Assembly: GCF_003719335.1 (NCBI RefSeq) | Contig: NZ_RIAS01000023.1 | Span: 1-64,000 of the forward strand | Length of the DNA: 64,000 nt | Source: Paenibacillus amylolyticus | Lineage (GTDB): Bacteria > Bacillota > Bacilli > Paenibacillales > Paenibacillaceae | Reading direction: 5' to 3' | Shown here: positions 50,267 through 58,664 of the stretch, one piece after another | How positions within the stretch are numbered: the stretch's first letter is position 1 | Layout of the letters: the number at the start of each line of letters is the position of its first letter | Made by a program: the position numbers and the translations under genes | The notes under the pieces: model-generated | What the model was told of the DNA's origin: nothing | Databases searched by the model: none | What the model saw: the letters and a program-made list of their open reading frames with translations, nothing else

Positions 50267-52795
50267 ATGTACACTGATTTACCAATACAAGCGATTATTC
50301 CGGAGGTACAGCAGTTGTTCCGTGACCAGGACACAGGTGTTTTGATTGCTGAACCGGGAGCCGGGAAGACAACGGTTGTGCCACTAGCGATGCTTGAGCA
50401 GCCTTGGCTGGATGGCAAAAAAATCATTATGCTGGAGCCGCGGAGACTCGCTGCTCGTTCAGCCGCATCGAGAATGGCAGCAACGCTGGGTGAAAAAGCA
50501 GGAGAAACGGTCGGATACCGCGTACGAATGGATACCCGGGTAAGCCCGGCTACTCGAATCGAAGTGGTCACTGAGGGCGTATTAACGCGTATGCTGCAGC
50601 AGGATCAGGAACTCGAAGATACGGCGATGATCATTTTTGACGAGTTTCATGAACGACACCTGCACGCGGATTTGGGGCTGGCTTTGGCGCTGGAATCGCG
50701 GGCCATGTTGCGGCCTGATCTGAAGCTGCTGGTCATGTCGGCAACGCTTGACCCGGAACCGGTTTGTCGTATGCTAGGCGAAAATACACAGGTTGTGCAT
50801 TGTAAAGGACGCACGTTTCCAGTGGAAACGAAATATGTCGCGAAGCCTGCCGCTGTTGAACTGGAGAGCTGGACGGCTCGTACCATTATTCGGGCATTGA
50901 GTGAAGAACAGGGGGATGTTTTGGTTTTTCTTCCCGGGGCAAGAGAGATTCATCGTACGGAAAGGGAACTGTTGCAAGCATCTCTTCCTCCGCAGGTTCT
51001 TGTGCATACCCTGTATGGCAGTATGTCAGCCGAGAAGCAGGATGAAGCCATCCGGCCTGCGGCGGGTGGCTGGCGCAAGGTTGTGCTGTCAACTTCCATT
51101 GCGGAGTCGAGTCTGACTCTTCCGGGAGTAAAAGTGGTCGTGGATGCCGGACTCAGCCGGGCGTCGGCTTTCTCGCCAAGGACGGGCATGAGCCGGCTTG
51201 TCACACAGCCGGTCTCCAAGGCGTCCGCTGATCAGAGGCGCGGACGTGCGGGGCGTATTGCCCCGGGGGTGTGTTACCGGCTATGGAGCGAGGAGGCTCA
51301 TGGCGCGCTGCCTGAAGCAGCACGCCCGGAGATCACCTCCGCGGATCTTGCGCCGCTGGCGCTGGAGCTTGCCGCGTGGGGTGTCCAGTCCCCAGCTGAG
51401 CTGAGCTGGCTGGACATCCCGCCTGATGCGGCTTACGCTCAGGCACAGGCGCTGCTGCGCCAGCTGGGCGGCCTGGACAACGCAGGCCGCCTCACGCCCT
51501 TTGGGCGGCGGATGAACACACTTGGCGTTCATCCGCGGCTGGCCAGCATGTTGCTCCGCGCGGCGGAGCTTGGGCTGGCCAGCTACGCCAGCACGCTGGC
51601 GGCGCTGCTGCAGGAGCCGGCAGGCCTCCGCAGCAGCAGCGCAAGTGCTGGCGGCGCGGGCACGGATTTGCGCCCGCGCGTAGAAGCGCTGCTGGCCGCA
51701 GGCAGCAGCGGGAGGGCGCCGACGGCAGCGGCTGGCGCAGACGGCGCTGCCGTGCGGCGCATGTTGCAGGAGAGCCGCCAGCTATGCTCGGCGCTCGGCA
51801 ACGCGGCGGCCGATCCGGTGCGGCCGGATGAGGACAGCTGCGGGCTGCTGCTGTCCTTTGCGTATCCGGACCGGATCGGGCAGCGCCGCGAGGATGGCCG
51901 CTATCTGCTGAGCAGCGGCCGCGGGGTGCGGCTCGCGGGGGCAGAGTCGCTGAGCCGTTCCGCCTATCTGGTCGCAGCCGAGGCCGACGACCAGGGGGCA
52001 GATGCGCGTATCCTGCTGGCTGCGCCGGTGCAGGAGCAGGCGATGCTGCGTGCAGCACAGCATCTGTTGCACGAGGAGGTGCTGGTGGCTTGGGATCGCA
52101 CGACCAGAAGTGTGCGGGCACATAAGCGGCAGCGCATCGGAGCAATAATCATCAAAGAAAGCACGATTGCACAGCCACCGGAAGATCAGGTGCTGGAAGC
52201 ACTATTGTCGGGGATACGACTGGAAGGATTGGACATCCTGCCCTGGAGTAAAACATCGCGCCAACTTGCGGAGCGCATGCGTTTTCTGCATCTGCACATG
52301 CCAGACTGGCCTGATCTGATTGAAGATCATGTAACGGATGAGCTGGAGGAACAGCTTGCACCGTATCTGGCAGGAATGCGCTCGGCCGCTGATCTGAAGA
52401 AATTGTCCATGCATGATGTACTTTTGGGCGGACTTAGCTGGACGCAGCGGCAGCAGCTGGATGAAGAGGCTCCAACTCATATCCAGGTTCCAAGTGGTTC
52501 TCGTATTCCCGTGGATTACAGTAATCCGGAGGATCCAATCCTGGCTGTTCGATTACAAGAGATGTTTGGACAGCAAGAGACCCCTCACATCGGGGGTGGT
52601 CGCGTGCCGGTCACGTTGCATCTGTTATCTCCAGCGCAACGTCCTGTGCAGGTCACAAGAGATTTGGCCAATTTCTGGCGTGAGACCTATTTCGAGGTTA
52701 AGAAAGATTTAAAAGGGCGATATCCGAAACATTACTGGCCTGACAATCCGCTTGAAGCGATCGCAACCAACCGGGCGAAACCGCGAACAACCTGA
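50267..52795 (+). CDS. hrpB: ATP-dependent RNA helicase HrpB
   Basis: HrpB is a DEAH-type helicase of 842 residues. Motif I EPGAGKTT lies near residue 30, motif II DEFHERH near 124, motif III SATLD, and the C-terminal helicase half holds QRRGRAGR near 325. HA2/OB and HrpB-specific C-terminal domains follow, ending with HYWPDNPLEAIAT. Its cellular role in Bacillota is unclear. About 51290-52110 (residues 341-615) is strikingly GC-rich and alanine-rich compared with both ends, although the frame and domain order are kept. ATG 50267 has GGAGCG upstream. Confidence 0.95.
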   Translation: MYTDLPIQAIIPEVQQLFRDQDTGVLIAEPGAGKTTVVPLAMLEQPWLDGKKIIMLEPRRLAARSAASRMAATLGEKAGETVGYRVRMDTRVSPATRIEVVTEGVLTRMLQQDQELEDTAMIIFDEFHERHLHADLGLALALESRAMLRPDLKLLVMSATLDPEPVCRMLGENTQVVHCKGRTFPVETKYVAKPAAVELESWTARTIIRALSEEQGDVLVFLPGAREIHRTERELLQASLPPQVLVHTLYGSMSAEKQDEAIRPAAGGWRKVVLSTSIAESSLTLPGVKVVVDAGLSRASAFSPRTGMSRLVTQPVSKASADQRRGRAGRIAPGVCYRLWSEEAHGALPEAARPEITSADLAPLALELAAWGVQSPAELSWLDIPPDAAYAQAQALLRQLGGLDNAGRLTPFGRRMNTLGVHPRLASMLLRAAELGLASYASTLAALLQEPAGLRSSSASAGGAGTDLRPRVEALLAAGSSGRAPTAAAGADGAAVRRMLQESRQLCSALGNAAADPVRPDEDSCGLLLSFAYPDRIGQRREDGRYLLSSGRGVRLAGAESLSRSAYLVAAEADDQGADARILLAAPVQEQAMLRAAQHLLHEEVLVAWDRTTRSVRAHKRQRIGAIIIKESTIAQPPEDQVLEALLSGIRLEGLDILPWSKTSRQLAERMRFLHLHMPDWPDLIEDHVTDELEEQLAPYLAGMRSAADLKKLSMHDVLLGGLSWTQRQQLDEEAPTHIQVPSGSRIPVDYSNPEDPILAVRLQEMFGQQETPHIGGGRVPVTLHLLSPAQRPVQVTRDLANFWRETYFEVKKDLKGRYPKHYWPDNPLEAIATNRAKPRTT

Positions 52796-53100
52796 TAAGC
52801 GGGTTGTTGATAATCAATACTAGTCAAACTGAAAATGTCTATCCTAAGTCTGATGACAGAATAACCCTGCTGAACGCTGTATTCTCGCCTTGTCTTGTAT
52901 GCCCTCTCTCGTCGGCGGAGATCCGATAATCAAGACGGAGCATATGCATCAGACGCAAAATTTCATTCTGAGAAGGATCATTCCGCAGCATCGCTGTTTC
53001 CAATTTTTTCTCTGGATGATCTCGTCATTTTCTTTGCCCACGGGCATTCGTTCTTTTGTCCTAAATTAGTATTTATGCATATAATCATTGGCCCAGAAAC

Positions 53101-53125
53101 GTTTGAAAGAAAGAATGACGGGTAA
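53101..53125 (+). promoter_or_regulatory. Sigma-B-type promoter
   Basis: GTTTGA at 53101-53106 and GGGTAA at 53120-53125 are 13 bases apart, matching the general stress sigma factor consensus (GTTTaa, N12-14, GGGwAw). Its target is a general stress protein gene. Confidence 0.7.
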
Positions 53126-53166
53126 TAACATAGCGAACCACTCAAATTTATGAGGAGGTATTCACT

Positions 53167-53775
53167 ATGAAGAAGAAAATCGTAGGTGTGTTTAATACAG
53201 AGCGTGAGGCATCTGAGGCGATTGAAAGTTTGAAAGCCGAAGGATTTACATCGGATGAAATATCTGTCGTGACGCAGGACAGAGATGAGCTGAAGGCTAT
53301 TCGGGAAGAGACAGGTACAAAAGCACCGGAGGGTGTAGCAGCAGGTGCGGCTACAGGTGGTGTACTTGGAGGCGTAGCAGGTTTGCTTGCTGGCATTGGG
53401 GCATTGGCTATTCCCGGGATTGGCCCGATTCTGGCTGCAGGACCTATTGCCGCAGCATTTACAGGTGCGGCTGTAGGTGCAGGAGCCGGCGGATTGGTTG
53501 GTGGACTTGTAGGACTGGGAATTCCAGAAGAGGATGCGAGACAATATGAGGAGTATGTGCAGCATGGTAAAATTCTGTTGCTCGTTGACTCATCGGATCG
53601 GGACGGCGCGGTATACGATGTGTTTAACCTTAACCGTCAGACTCATTCCAACATCGATCCTGTGCATGGTGAAGATGTGAATACTGCTGATGCCCGTCCG
53701 GATCTCGATATGGAAGAACGTCGGCTGGAAGCGCAGACCAAAGCCGCTCGTTTCGGCAACAACACCTTTTTGTAA
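53167..53775 (+). CDS. General stress protein 17M-like (YflT domain) with glycine-rich membrane segment
   Basis: The N-terminal 60 residues (KKIVGVFNTEREASEAIESL and GFTSDEISVVTQD) are a YflT/general-stress-17M domain. A glycine/alanine-rich stretch (about residues 58-120, with GGVLGGVAGLLAGIGAL) could insert into the membrane as a glycine-zipper pair. A second alpha/beta unit (VQHGKILLLVDSSD) and an acidic tail finish the 202-residue protein. GAGGAGG precedes the ATG. The sigma-B-type promoter 42 bases upstream supports a stress role. Confidence 0.88.
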   Translation: MKKKIVGVFNTEREASEAIESLKAEGFTSDEISVVTQDRDELKAIREETGTKAPEGVAAGAATGGVLGGVAGLLAGIGALAIPGIGPILAAGPIAAAFTGAAVGAGAGGLVGGLVGLGIPEEDARQYEEYVQHGKILLLVDSSDRDGAVYDVFNLNRQTHSNIDPVHGEDVNTADARPDLDMEERRLEAQTKAARFGNNTFL

Positions 53776-53874
53776 AAAAAACGATAAATTAACACCCTAG
53801 AACACATGCTAGCTCATTTGAATCGAGTCTTTGAAATAGGAATGATGCCTATGAACGATAACAAGGACTGCAGC

Positions 53875-53902
53875 CGGTCTCCGCTGAGGAGACCGGTTTT
53901 TG
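53875..53902 (+). terminator. Intrinsic terminator after the general stress gene
   Basis: CCGGTCTCC pairs exactly with GGAGACCGG around GCTGA and is followed by five T residues, 100 bases past the stop. Confidence 0.85.
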
Positions 53903-53979
53903 TACTCATACGGGGGTTGGCTGTTTCAGGTTTGCATTGGGTTTGTAATGATAAGATCCGAATATTGTTTTTCACATGG

Positions 53980-54180
53980 TCAGACAGGGAATAACAATAC
54001 ATACAGAAGCACCGCCAGCGCGAGGCCAATCACAAGCAACAGGAGACTGAGAAAAGTGATAAGTCCGGTAGTAGCTTGGAAGGTCTGCTCATTAATCTGT
54101 GTGCGTTTACGGTGGTAAGCAATCGCCAGATGTTGTTGAACCGTTTTGGATTCAGGTATACTGGATGATTTGTCTGACAT
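53980..54180 (-). CDS. Small single-pass membrane protein
   Basis: A 66-residue protein with a polar N-terminal half (MSDKSSSIPESKTVQQHLAI) and one hydrophobic helix (GLITFLSLLLLVIGLALAV) near its end. ATG 54180 follows GGAGGT on the minus strand, though with a long 11-base spacing. No family was recognised. It is divergent from the acyltransferase gene. Such tail-anchored small proteins are often spore or stress related, but nothing here proves that. Confidence 0.5.
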   Translation of the reverse strand: MSDKSSSIPESKTVQQHLAIAYHRKRTQINEQTFQATTGLITFLSLLLLVIGLALAVLLYVLLFPV

Positions 54181-54253
54181 TCGTTTTACATACCTCCAAT
54201 GGATGGTCATCGTTTTTTATTTTGATTTTGCAAGGATAAACAAGAAAGGTAGG

Positions 54254-55435
54254 TTGAGTGATTTGCCTCGCAAAGAACGAATTACTGAAATAGAAACACT
54301 ACGAGGCTTGGCCTTTGCAGCGGTTGTACTGCAACATTCGATTGCTCATTATTCGCTGGTTCCTCAGGTTGGACTTCAGGATGGCGTTGTGCTGGCCTTG
54401 TTACTGATGTTAGCGAAGTTCGCTGTGCCACTTTTTATATTTATTACCGGGATGGTGCTGTTCTACAACACAGGTGATAAGCTCCATTACGGCCGGTTTA
54501 TGCGGAAAAGAGTCATGGATGTCATCTTGCCCTATGTGGTCTGGTCACTCATTTATTTTGTACTTGCCCCGCGTAACTGGGCAGCATTTGGCTGGCAGGA
54601 CATTCCTGACCTCGCTCTGAAGCTGGTGACGGGTAAAACGGCTTCGCATTTCTGGTACATTATTATGCTCATTCAGTTTTATGTGTTTTTCCCATTATTT
54701 TTGCGCGGAATCCGGTACGTGGTTCACCGTTACCAAGCCAAGGGGAGAATGATCGCTTTACTGATCTCGGGTGTCGTATTTCTCATCTTGGCGGATCAAT
54801 TAAGGAACATTGCCGGCTGGATGGAGCGGCTGCAAATCCCCGTTCTCACAGATGCGTTTACAACCTATGCAGACCGTAATTTCATCTATTTCTTTTTTTA
54901 TTTTGTACTGGGCGCTGCGGCGGGACTTTCGGTACAGCGCTGGAAAGAATGGATTGAACGTTTGCGCTGGGTCTACTGGCTGGTGTTTATGATCTTAGGT
55001 CTACGGTTTATGTATCTATTAATGCTGGAGTTTCAGACACCCGAAGGAATTCAAATCCGATTTTATACCGTCAGCCTGATCAGGCCCGATATGATTCTGT
55101 TCCTGATTGCCTCCATCATGGTGATGTATCAATTAGCTAGTAAGCTTCATCACCATCGCGTTCTCTACTGGCTGGGATGGATCGGCGGCATGTCCTATGG
55201 TGGATATTTGATGCACATGCTGGTGCTTCGTTACAGTTACATTCCAGACGAATGGTTGTATGTGGCGTGGGGATGGAATCCCGCGATACGCATGATTGTA
55301 ACGTGGATTGTGGCACTGACCGTATCTTGTGTGCTGACCTGGCTGATCTCGCGTTTTAAATGGGGAAAATGGATCGTAGGCGTTGTACCGAAGCACACTC
55401 AAGCCAATAAAACGATTGCTTCGATCCAAAGGTGA
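54254..55435 (+). CDS. Acyltransferase family 3 membrane protein
   Basis: The protein has about ten transmembrane segments and the acyltransferase-3 signature at its N-terminus: ITEIETLRGLAFAAVVLQHS with the catalytic histidine near residue 31, then FAVPLFIFITGMVLFY. Members O-acetylate or acylate cell-surface polymers or sugars. The start is uncertain: TTG 54254 or TTG 54263 both lie near GAAAGGTAGG at 54244-54253, while an upstream in-frame ATG (54146) lies across the divergent gene. No glycosyltransferase genes are nearby, so the acceptor is unknown. Confidence 0.85.
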   Translation: MSDLPRKERITEIETLRGLAFAAVVLQHSIAHYSLVPQVGLQDGVVLALLLMLAKFAVPLFIFITGMVLFYNTGDKLHYGRFMRKRVMDVILPYVVWSLIYFVLAPRNWAAFGWQDIPDLALKLVTGKTASHFWYIIMLIQFYVFFPLFLRGIRYVVHRYQAKGRMIALLISGVVFLILADQLRNIAGWMERLQIPVLTDAFTTYADRNFIYFFFYFVLGAAAGLSVQRWKEWIERLRWVYWLVFMILGLRFMYLLMLEFQTPEGIQIRFYTVSLIRPDMILFLIASIMVMYQLASKLHHHRVLYWLGWIGGMSYGGYLMHMLVLRYSYIPDEWLYVAWGWNPAIRMIVTWIVALTVSCVLTWLISRFKWGKWIVGVVPKHTQANKTIASIQR

Positions 55436-55565
55436 TTGTTTCATCATGTGAAAAATTCATAATAATAAGAGCTGTGCTTTCTTACATCAGCCCTCCTACA
55501 TTTAATCTCTTTATCCTGCTTACTCTCCATAAGAACACGTTACAAGAGTGAAATCAGGATCAAGA

Positions 55566-55594
55566 TGGCAGGATCAGAACATATGTTTTATAAT
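55566..55594 (+). promoter_or_regulatory. rtp-like gene promoter with palindrome in the spacer
   Basis: A -10 TATAAT (55589-55594) lies 17 bases after a poor -35 (TGGCAG, 55566-55571). The spacer contains the exact palindrome AACATATGTT (55578-55587), positioned so that a bound dimer would block RNA polymerase. Confidence 0.5.
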
Positions 55595-55629
55595 GAGAGA
55601 TAGACAGGTTCTGACAGGAGGGAAAGCTC

Positions 55630-56004
55630 ATGGCTTTTATGATTGCACAGCGGGCATTTATCAAAGTTTATCTTATCACGATGGTGGAGCAACATAGGGG
55701 TTATGGTTACGAGATGTTGGAAGCGATGAAGCAGGAATTCAAAGATTACGGATATGTACCTCCCCAAAGTGAGGTATATCGGGCATTACATGAGCTGGTG
55801 CAGCAGGGTATCTTTTATCGAACCAAAAAATTAAAGGGAAACGATCCCAAAGTTGATTTTCAGGAGATCGTTCTTTATCACTTCACAGATGATGGTGCGG
55901 CCAAAGCAGAGTTATACAAGAAACAGGTGAAAGCTGATCTGGATCGTTGTCTTGGCATTTTGCACAAGGCAGAAGCGGATAATTACGGTATGAAAGGAAG
56001 ATGA
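55630..56004 (+). CDS. rtp: Replication terminator protein (RTP) homologue
   Basis: The 124-residue protein aligns along its length with B. subtilis RTP by eye: QRAFIKVYLITMVEQ, then EMLEAMKQEFKDYGYVPPQS, EVYRALHELVQQGI, the EIVLYHF strand and the C-terminal dimer helix KKQVKADLDRCLGILHKA. RTP dimers bind Ter sites and arrest replication forks in one direction. Here it is coupled by a four-base overlap region to a Gfo/Idh/MocA oxidoreductase gene, so it may instead serve as a local winged-helix repressor. GACAGGAGGGAAAG precedes ATG 55630. Confidence 0.8.
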   Translation: MAFMIAQRAFIKVYLITMVEQHRGYGYEMLEAMKQEFKDYGYVPPQSEVYRALHELVQQGIFYRTKKLKGNDPKVDFQEIVLYHFTDDGAAKAELYKKQVKADLDRCLGILHKAEADNYGMKGR

Positions 56005-56006
56005 GC

Positions 56007-57023
56007 ATGAACAGACCTCTGCAGTGGGGTGTACTGGGTACTTCAACGATTGCCAAAAATGCAATTATTCCTGCAATTCAGCAGTCTGAACGCGGTGAAG
56101 TACTGGCAATTGCCAGCCGCTCGAAGGAAAAGGCAGCAGCTCTGGCTGAAGAGATGGACATTGTCAGATCGTATGGCAGTTATGAGGAACTTATTGCTGA
56201 TCCGGATATCCAGGCCGTTTATATCCCGTTGCCAAACCATTTACATCGAGAGTGGACGATTAAAGCTGCCGAGGCGGGAAAACATGTGCTTTGTGAAAAA
56301 CCAGCGGCTCTGAATGCAAAGGAATCCATAGAGATGATAGAGGCATGTGAACGTCATAGGGTGTTATTCTCGGAAGCCATCATGTATCGATATCATCCGA
56401 AGCACAGACGGGTGCAGGAGATTATCGAGAGTGGCGAGATTGGAACGGTCAGAGCGATTCATGGTAATTTTACATGTAATACCGCAGATGACAAAGACAA
56501 TGTGAGATTCAAAAAACATATGGGTGGCGGTTCTATTTTTGACCTCGGCGTATATCCGATTTCTGCGGCACGGATGTATCTGGGACAAGAGCCAGAAGCC
56601 GTTACGGTTCATGCCTTATTTTCAGAGGAACATGATGGTGTGGATATGATGGCTTCAGGGCTGATTGAGTTTCCGAACTCAGTGGCACTGACCTTTGATT
56701 GCGGTATGTGGGCGTCAGGACGGGCTGAGATGGAGATTCTCGGAACGGAAGGACGTATTGAGCTGCCTAAAGTGTTCGGCTGGGAGAATAGTGATATTCC
56801 GCCTCAGATCATCATTCATACGGATTCCGTCAGTAGGGAGGAACGAGTTTCGGTATCCAACTCCTATGTGCTTCAGGTGGAAACGTTTGCGATGGCAGCT
56901 CTTGAAGGAGAAGCGTTGCCATTCGGTCCGGACAACACCATTTTGAACATGCGTGTGATTGATGCCTGTCTGGAGTCTGCGCGCAAACGTCAGCGGGTGC
57001 TTGTGGATCGAAGTCCGATTTAA
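56007..57023 (+). CDS. Gfo/Idh/MocA family oxidoreductase
   Basis: An NAD(P)-dependent sugar-type dehydrogenase of 338 residues: Rossmann motif WGVLGTSTIAKNAIIPAI near residue 6, the EKPAAL catalytic lysine motif near residue 95, and the HMGGGSIFDLGVYPIS block near residue 170. The C-terminal domain is a beta sheet used for substrate binding. The substrate is unknown, possibly a sugar or polyol. ATG 56007 sits six bases after AAAGGAAG; ATG 56001 overlaps the RTP-like gene stop codon. It is cotranscribed with that gene. Confidence 0.9.
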   Translation: MNRPLQWGVLGTSTIAKNAIIPAIQQSERGEVLAIASRSKEKAAALAEEMDIVRSYGSYEELIADPDIQAVYIPLPNHLHREWTIKAAEAGKHVLCEKPAALNAKESIEMIEACERHRVLFSEAIMYRYHPKHRRVQEIIESGEIGTVRAIHGNFTCNTADDKDNVRFKKHMGGGSIFDLGVYPISAARMYLGQEPEAVTVHALFSEEHDGVDMMASGLIEFPNSVALTFDCGMWASGRAEMEILGTEGRIELPKVFGWENSDIPPQIIIHTDSVSREERVSVSNSYVLQVETFAMAALEGEALPFGPDNTILNMRVIDACLESARKRQRVLVDRSPI

Positions 57024-57102
57024 ACAACTGCTGAAGCTGTAGTGCAATGATCTCCAGACCTCAACCTCTTAGGTTGAAAATTTAAAATTAGAGATGAATT
57101 AG

Positions 57103-57133
57103 GACTCCATCGATGACGATGAGAGTCTTTTTT
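57103..57133 (+). terminator. Intrinsic terminator after the oxidoreductase gene
   Basis: GACTC-CATCG pairs with CGATG-A-GAGTC around ATGA and six T residues follow. Confidence 0.85.
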
Positions 57134-57218
57134 GTGTGGTTAAGCTAGAGCAATCAGGATGGATAGTCAGGCCTGATATTTTTATAAATATTTGCCGTTA
57201 AAAAAATCATTAAGAAAC

Positions 57219-57302
57219 AACGTTAAAAATATTTTCACGTTTGTATTGATTTTTGCATAAACTTCGTTAAAATAATATTAACATGAAAAATATTTTAACG
57301 TT
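57219..57302 (+). promoter_or_regulatory. MFS gene promoter flanked by two 23-bp palindromic operators
   Basis: Copy 1 (57219-57241) and copy 2 (57280-57302) share the frame AAC...AAAAATATTTT...ACGTT and agree at 19 of 23 bases. Between them lie TTGATT (57246-57251) and TAAAAT (57268-57273). One site is just upstream of the -35 and the other covers the early transcript, a strong repression layout. Confidence 0.7.
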
Positions 57303-57315
57303 GAGGAGTGGAACA

Positions 57316-58575
57316 ATGATGAACGAGGGTGCTGTGGCGGGGAAACAAGGCTTGGGAGAATTAATTCGAATCAGGCCATATATGCAATTCATATTGAGTA
57401 AAATGGTGTCCCGCTTTGGAGATTCCATTGATTCGATTGCGTATAGCTGGATGGTGTACATTTTAACCGGCTCGAAGGTACTGATGGGCACACTGCTAGC
57501 CGTTAACTTTTTACCGAATATTCTGTTTGGGCTGTTCGCCGGTGCACTCGTGGATCGGTTATCCCCCAAAAAAGTCATCGTCATGACGAATACCGGACGC
57601 GGAGTAATGGTTGGACTTACAGCACTTTTATTCGCTCTGGGTCAGCTTGAAGTCTGGCACTTATTCCTATTCACGATCTTGAACTCCTTGCTGGAATGTT
57701 TCACGTCACCTGCCGAGGTGTCCAGTGTTCCCAGATTACTCCCTCAGTCCATGTTGCTTTCCGGTAACGCGATGACCTCTTCGGCCACTCGATTGGCTGA
57801 ACTGGCGGGGCTAGCTGCGGCAGGCGCTTTAATTGCAACCGTAGGTATTGCGTGGACCATCTGGATTGACGCCGCGTTGTTTGCACTGAGCGCAATCTTG
57901 ATGAGCCGGGTGGACTATCCTGAATGGATGTCACCACGAGCCATGTCATCTGGCGCCAGGAGTCTGATCTCCGAGATGGCGGATGCTTTTCATTTTCTAC
58001 GTAAACATGCTTTGTTACTGGTCTCATCCGTATTATTTGCTTGGGTTAACTTCTGCCTGATGCCATTTAATGTGTTGCGTACACCTTACGTGATGGAAAC
58101 ACTGCAAGCAGGTGCTTGGGGATTAAGTCTGCTTAGTGGACTTTTAGTTGGGGGAATCGTGCTTGGCGGTCTGTGGATGTCGCAACAGGGGACTCGGTAT
58201 CGCAAAAGTGTACTGGTTATCACCGGCATTGTTATGCTTGGTTTCGGGTACGCCATGACTGCTCTTCCGGCTTATATGACGTCATACCAGCTCCCAACGG
58301 CAGGGGTGTTCTGTCTGCTTATGGGCTTAGGCATTCCGCTTGCTACAACGCCACTCGTATCTTATTTGATGGAAGTGACACCTGCCCATATGCTCGGGAG
58401 AGTATCTGCGCTACAAAGCATGCTGGTATTAAGTGTTTCACCACTAGGCAGCCTGCTGTCCGGTGTTCTGGCTGACTGGTTTTCGATGCCGGCCTTGTTC
58501 ATACTATTTGGCGTGCTGCTCGGTTTGTCTGCGTTATTACTGCTTACCAGCAAAAGTTTTCGGCGGGAGATGTAA
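57316..58575 (+). CDS. MFS transporter, drug/macrolide-efflux type
   Basis: The protein has about 12 transmembrane helices in 419 residues. The loop between helices 2 and 3 carries GALVDRLSPKKVIVMTN (the MFS motif A region), and the N-terminal FILSKMVSRFGDSIDSIAY is typical of MefA/YkuC-type exporters. Substrate unknown. ATG 57316 follows GAGGAG at 57303-57308; ATG 57283 lies in the operator and is unlikely. The next gene encodes an ArsR-type regulator, the probable controller. Confidence 0.88.
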   Translation: MMNEGAVAGKQGLGELIRIRPYMQFILSKMVSRFGDSIDSIAYSWMVYILTGSKVLMGTLLAVNFLPNILFGLFAGALVDRLSPKKVIVMTNTGRGVMVGLTALLFALGQLEVWHLFLFTILNSLLECFTSPAEVSSVPRLLPQSMLLSGNAMTSSATRLAELAGLAAAGALIATVGIAWTIWIDAALFALSAILMSRVDYPEWMSPRAMSSGARSLISEMADAFHFLRKHALLLVSSVLFAWVNFCLMPFNVLRTPYVMETLQAGAWGLSLLSGLLVGGIVLGGLWMSQQGTRYRKSVLVITGIVMLGFGYAMTALPAYMTSYQLPTAGVFCLLMGLGIPLATTPLVSYLMEVTPAHMLGRVSALQSMLVLSVSPLGSLLSGVLADWFSMPALFILFGVLLGLSALLLLTSKSFRREM

Positions 58576-58664
58576 GTATACATCCTTTTGACCACAGTCC
58601 TGTCTGAACGGTATAATATAGGGAACGAAGGGCAGGCAGGTCCCCCGGAAATGAGGATTCGGAT

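Noticed and set aside
51492..52145. 217-codon antisense open frame inside hrpB
   Set aside because: Long open frames opposite GC-rich coding DNA are expected; the product is low-complexity Pro/Ala/Arg and hrpB is clearly the gene.
52895..53125. 76-codon plus-strand frame between hrpB and the stress gene
   Set aside because: It overlaps the sigma-B-type promoter and has no ribosome binding site or conserved pattern.
55630..56004. Simple PadR-family regulator call for the RTP-like gene
   Set aside because: The hydrophobic pattern, length and C-terminal dimer helix fit B. subtilis RTP better along the whole protein, though both share a winged-helix fold.
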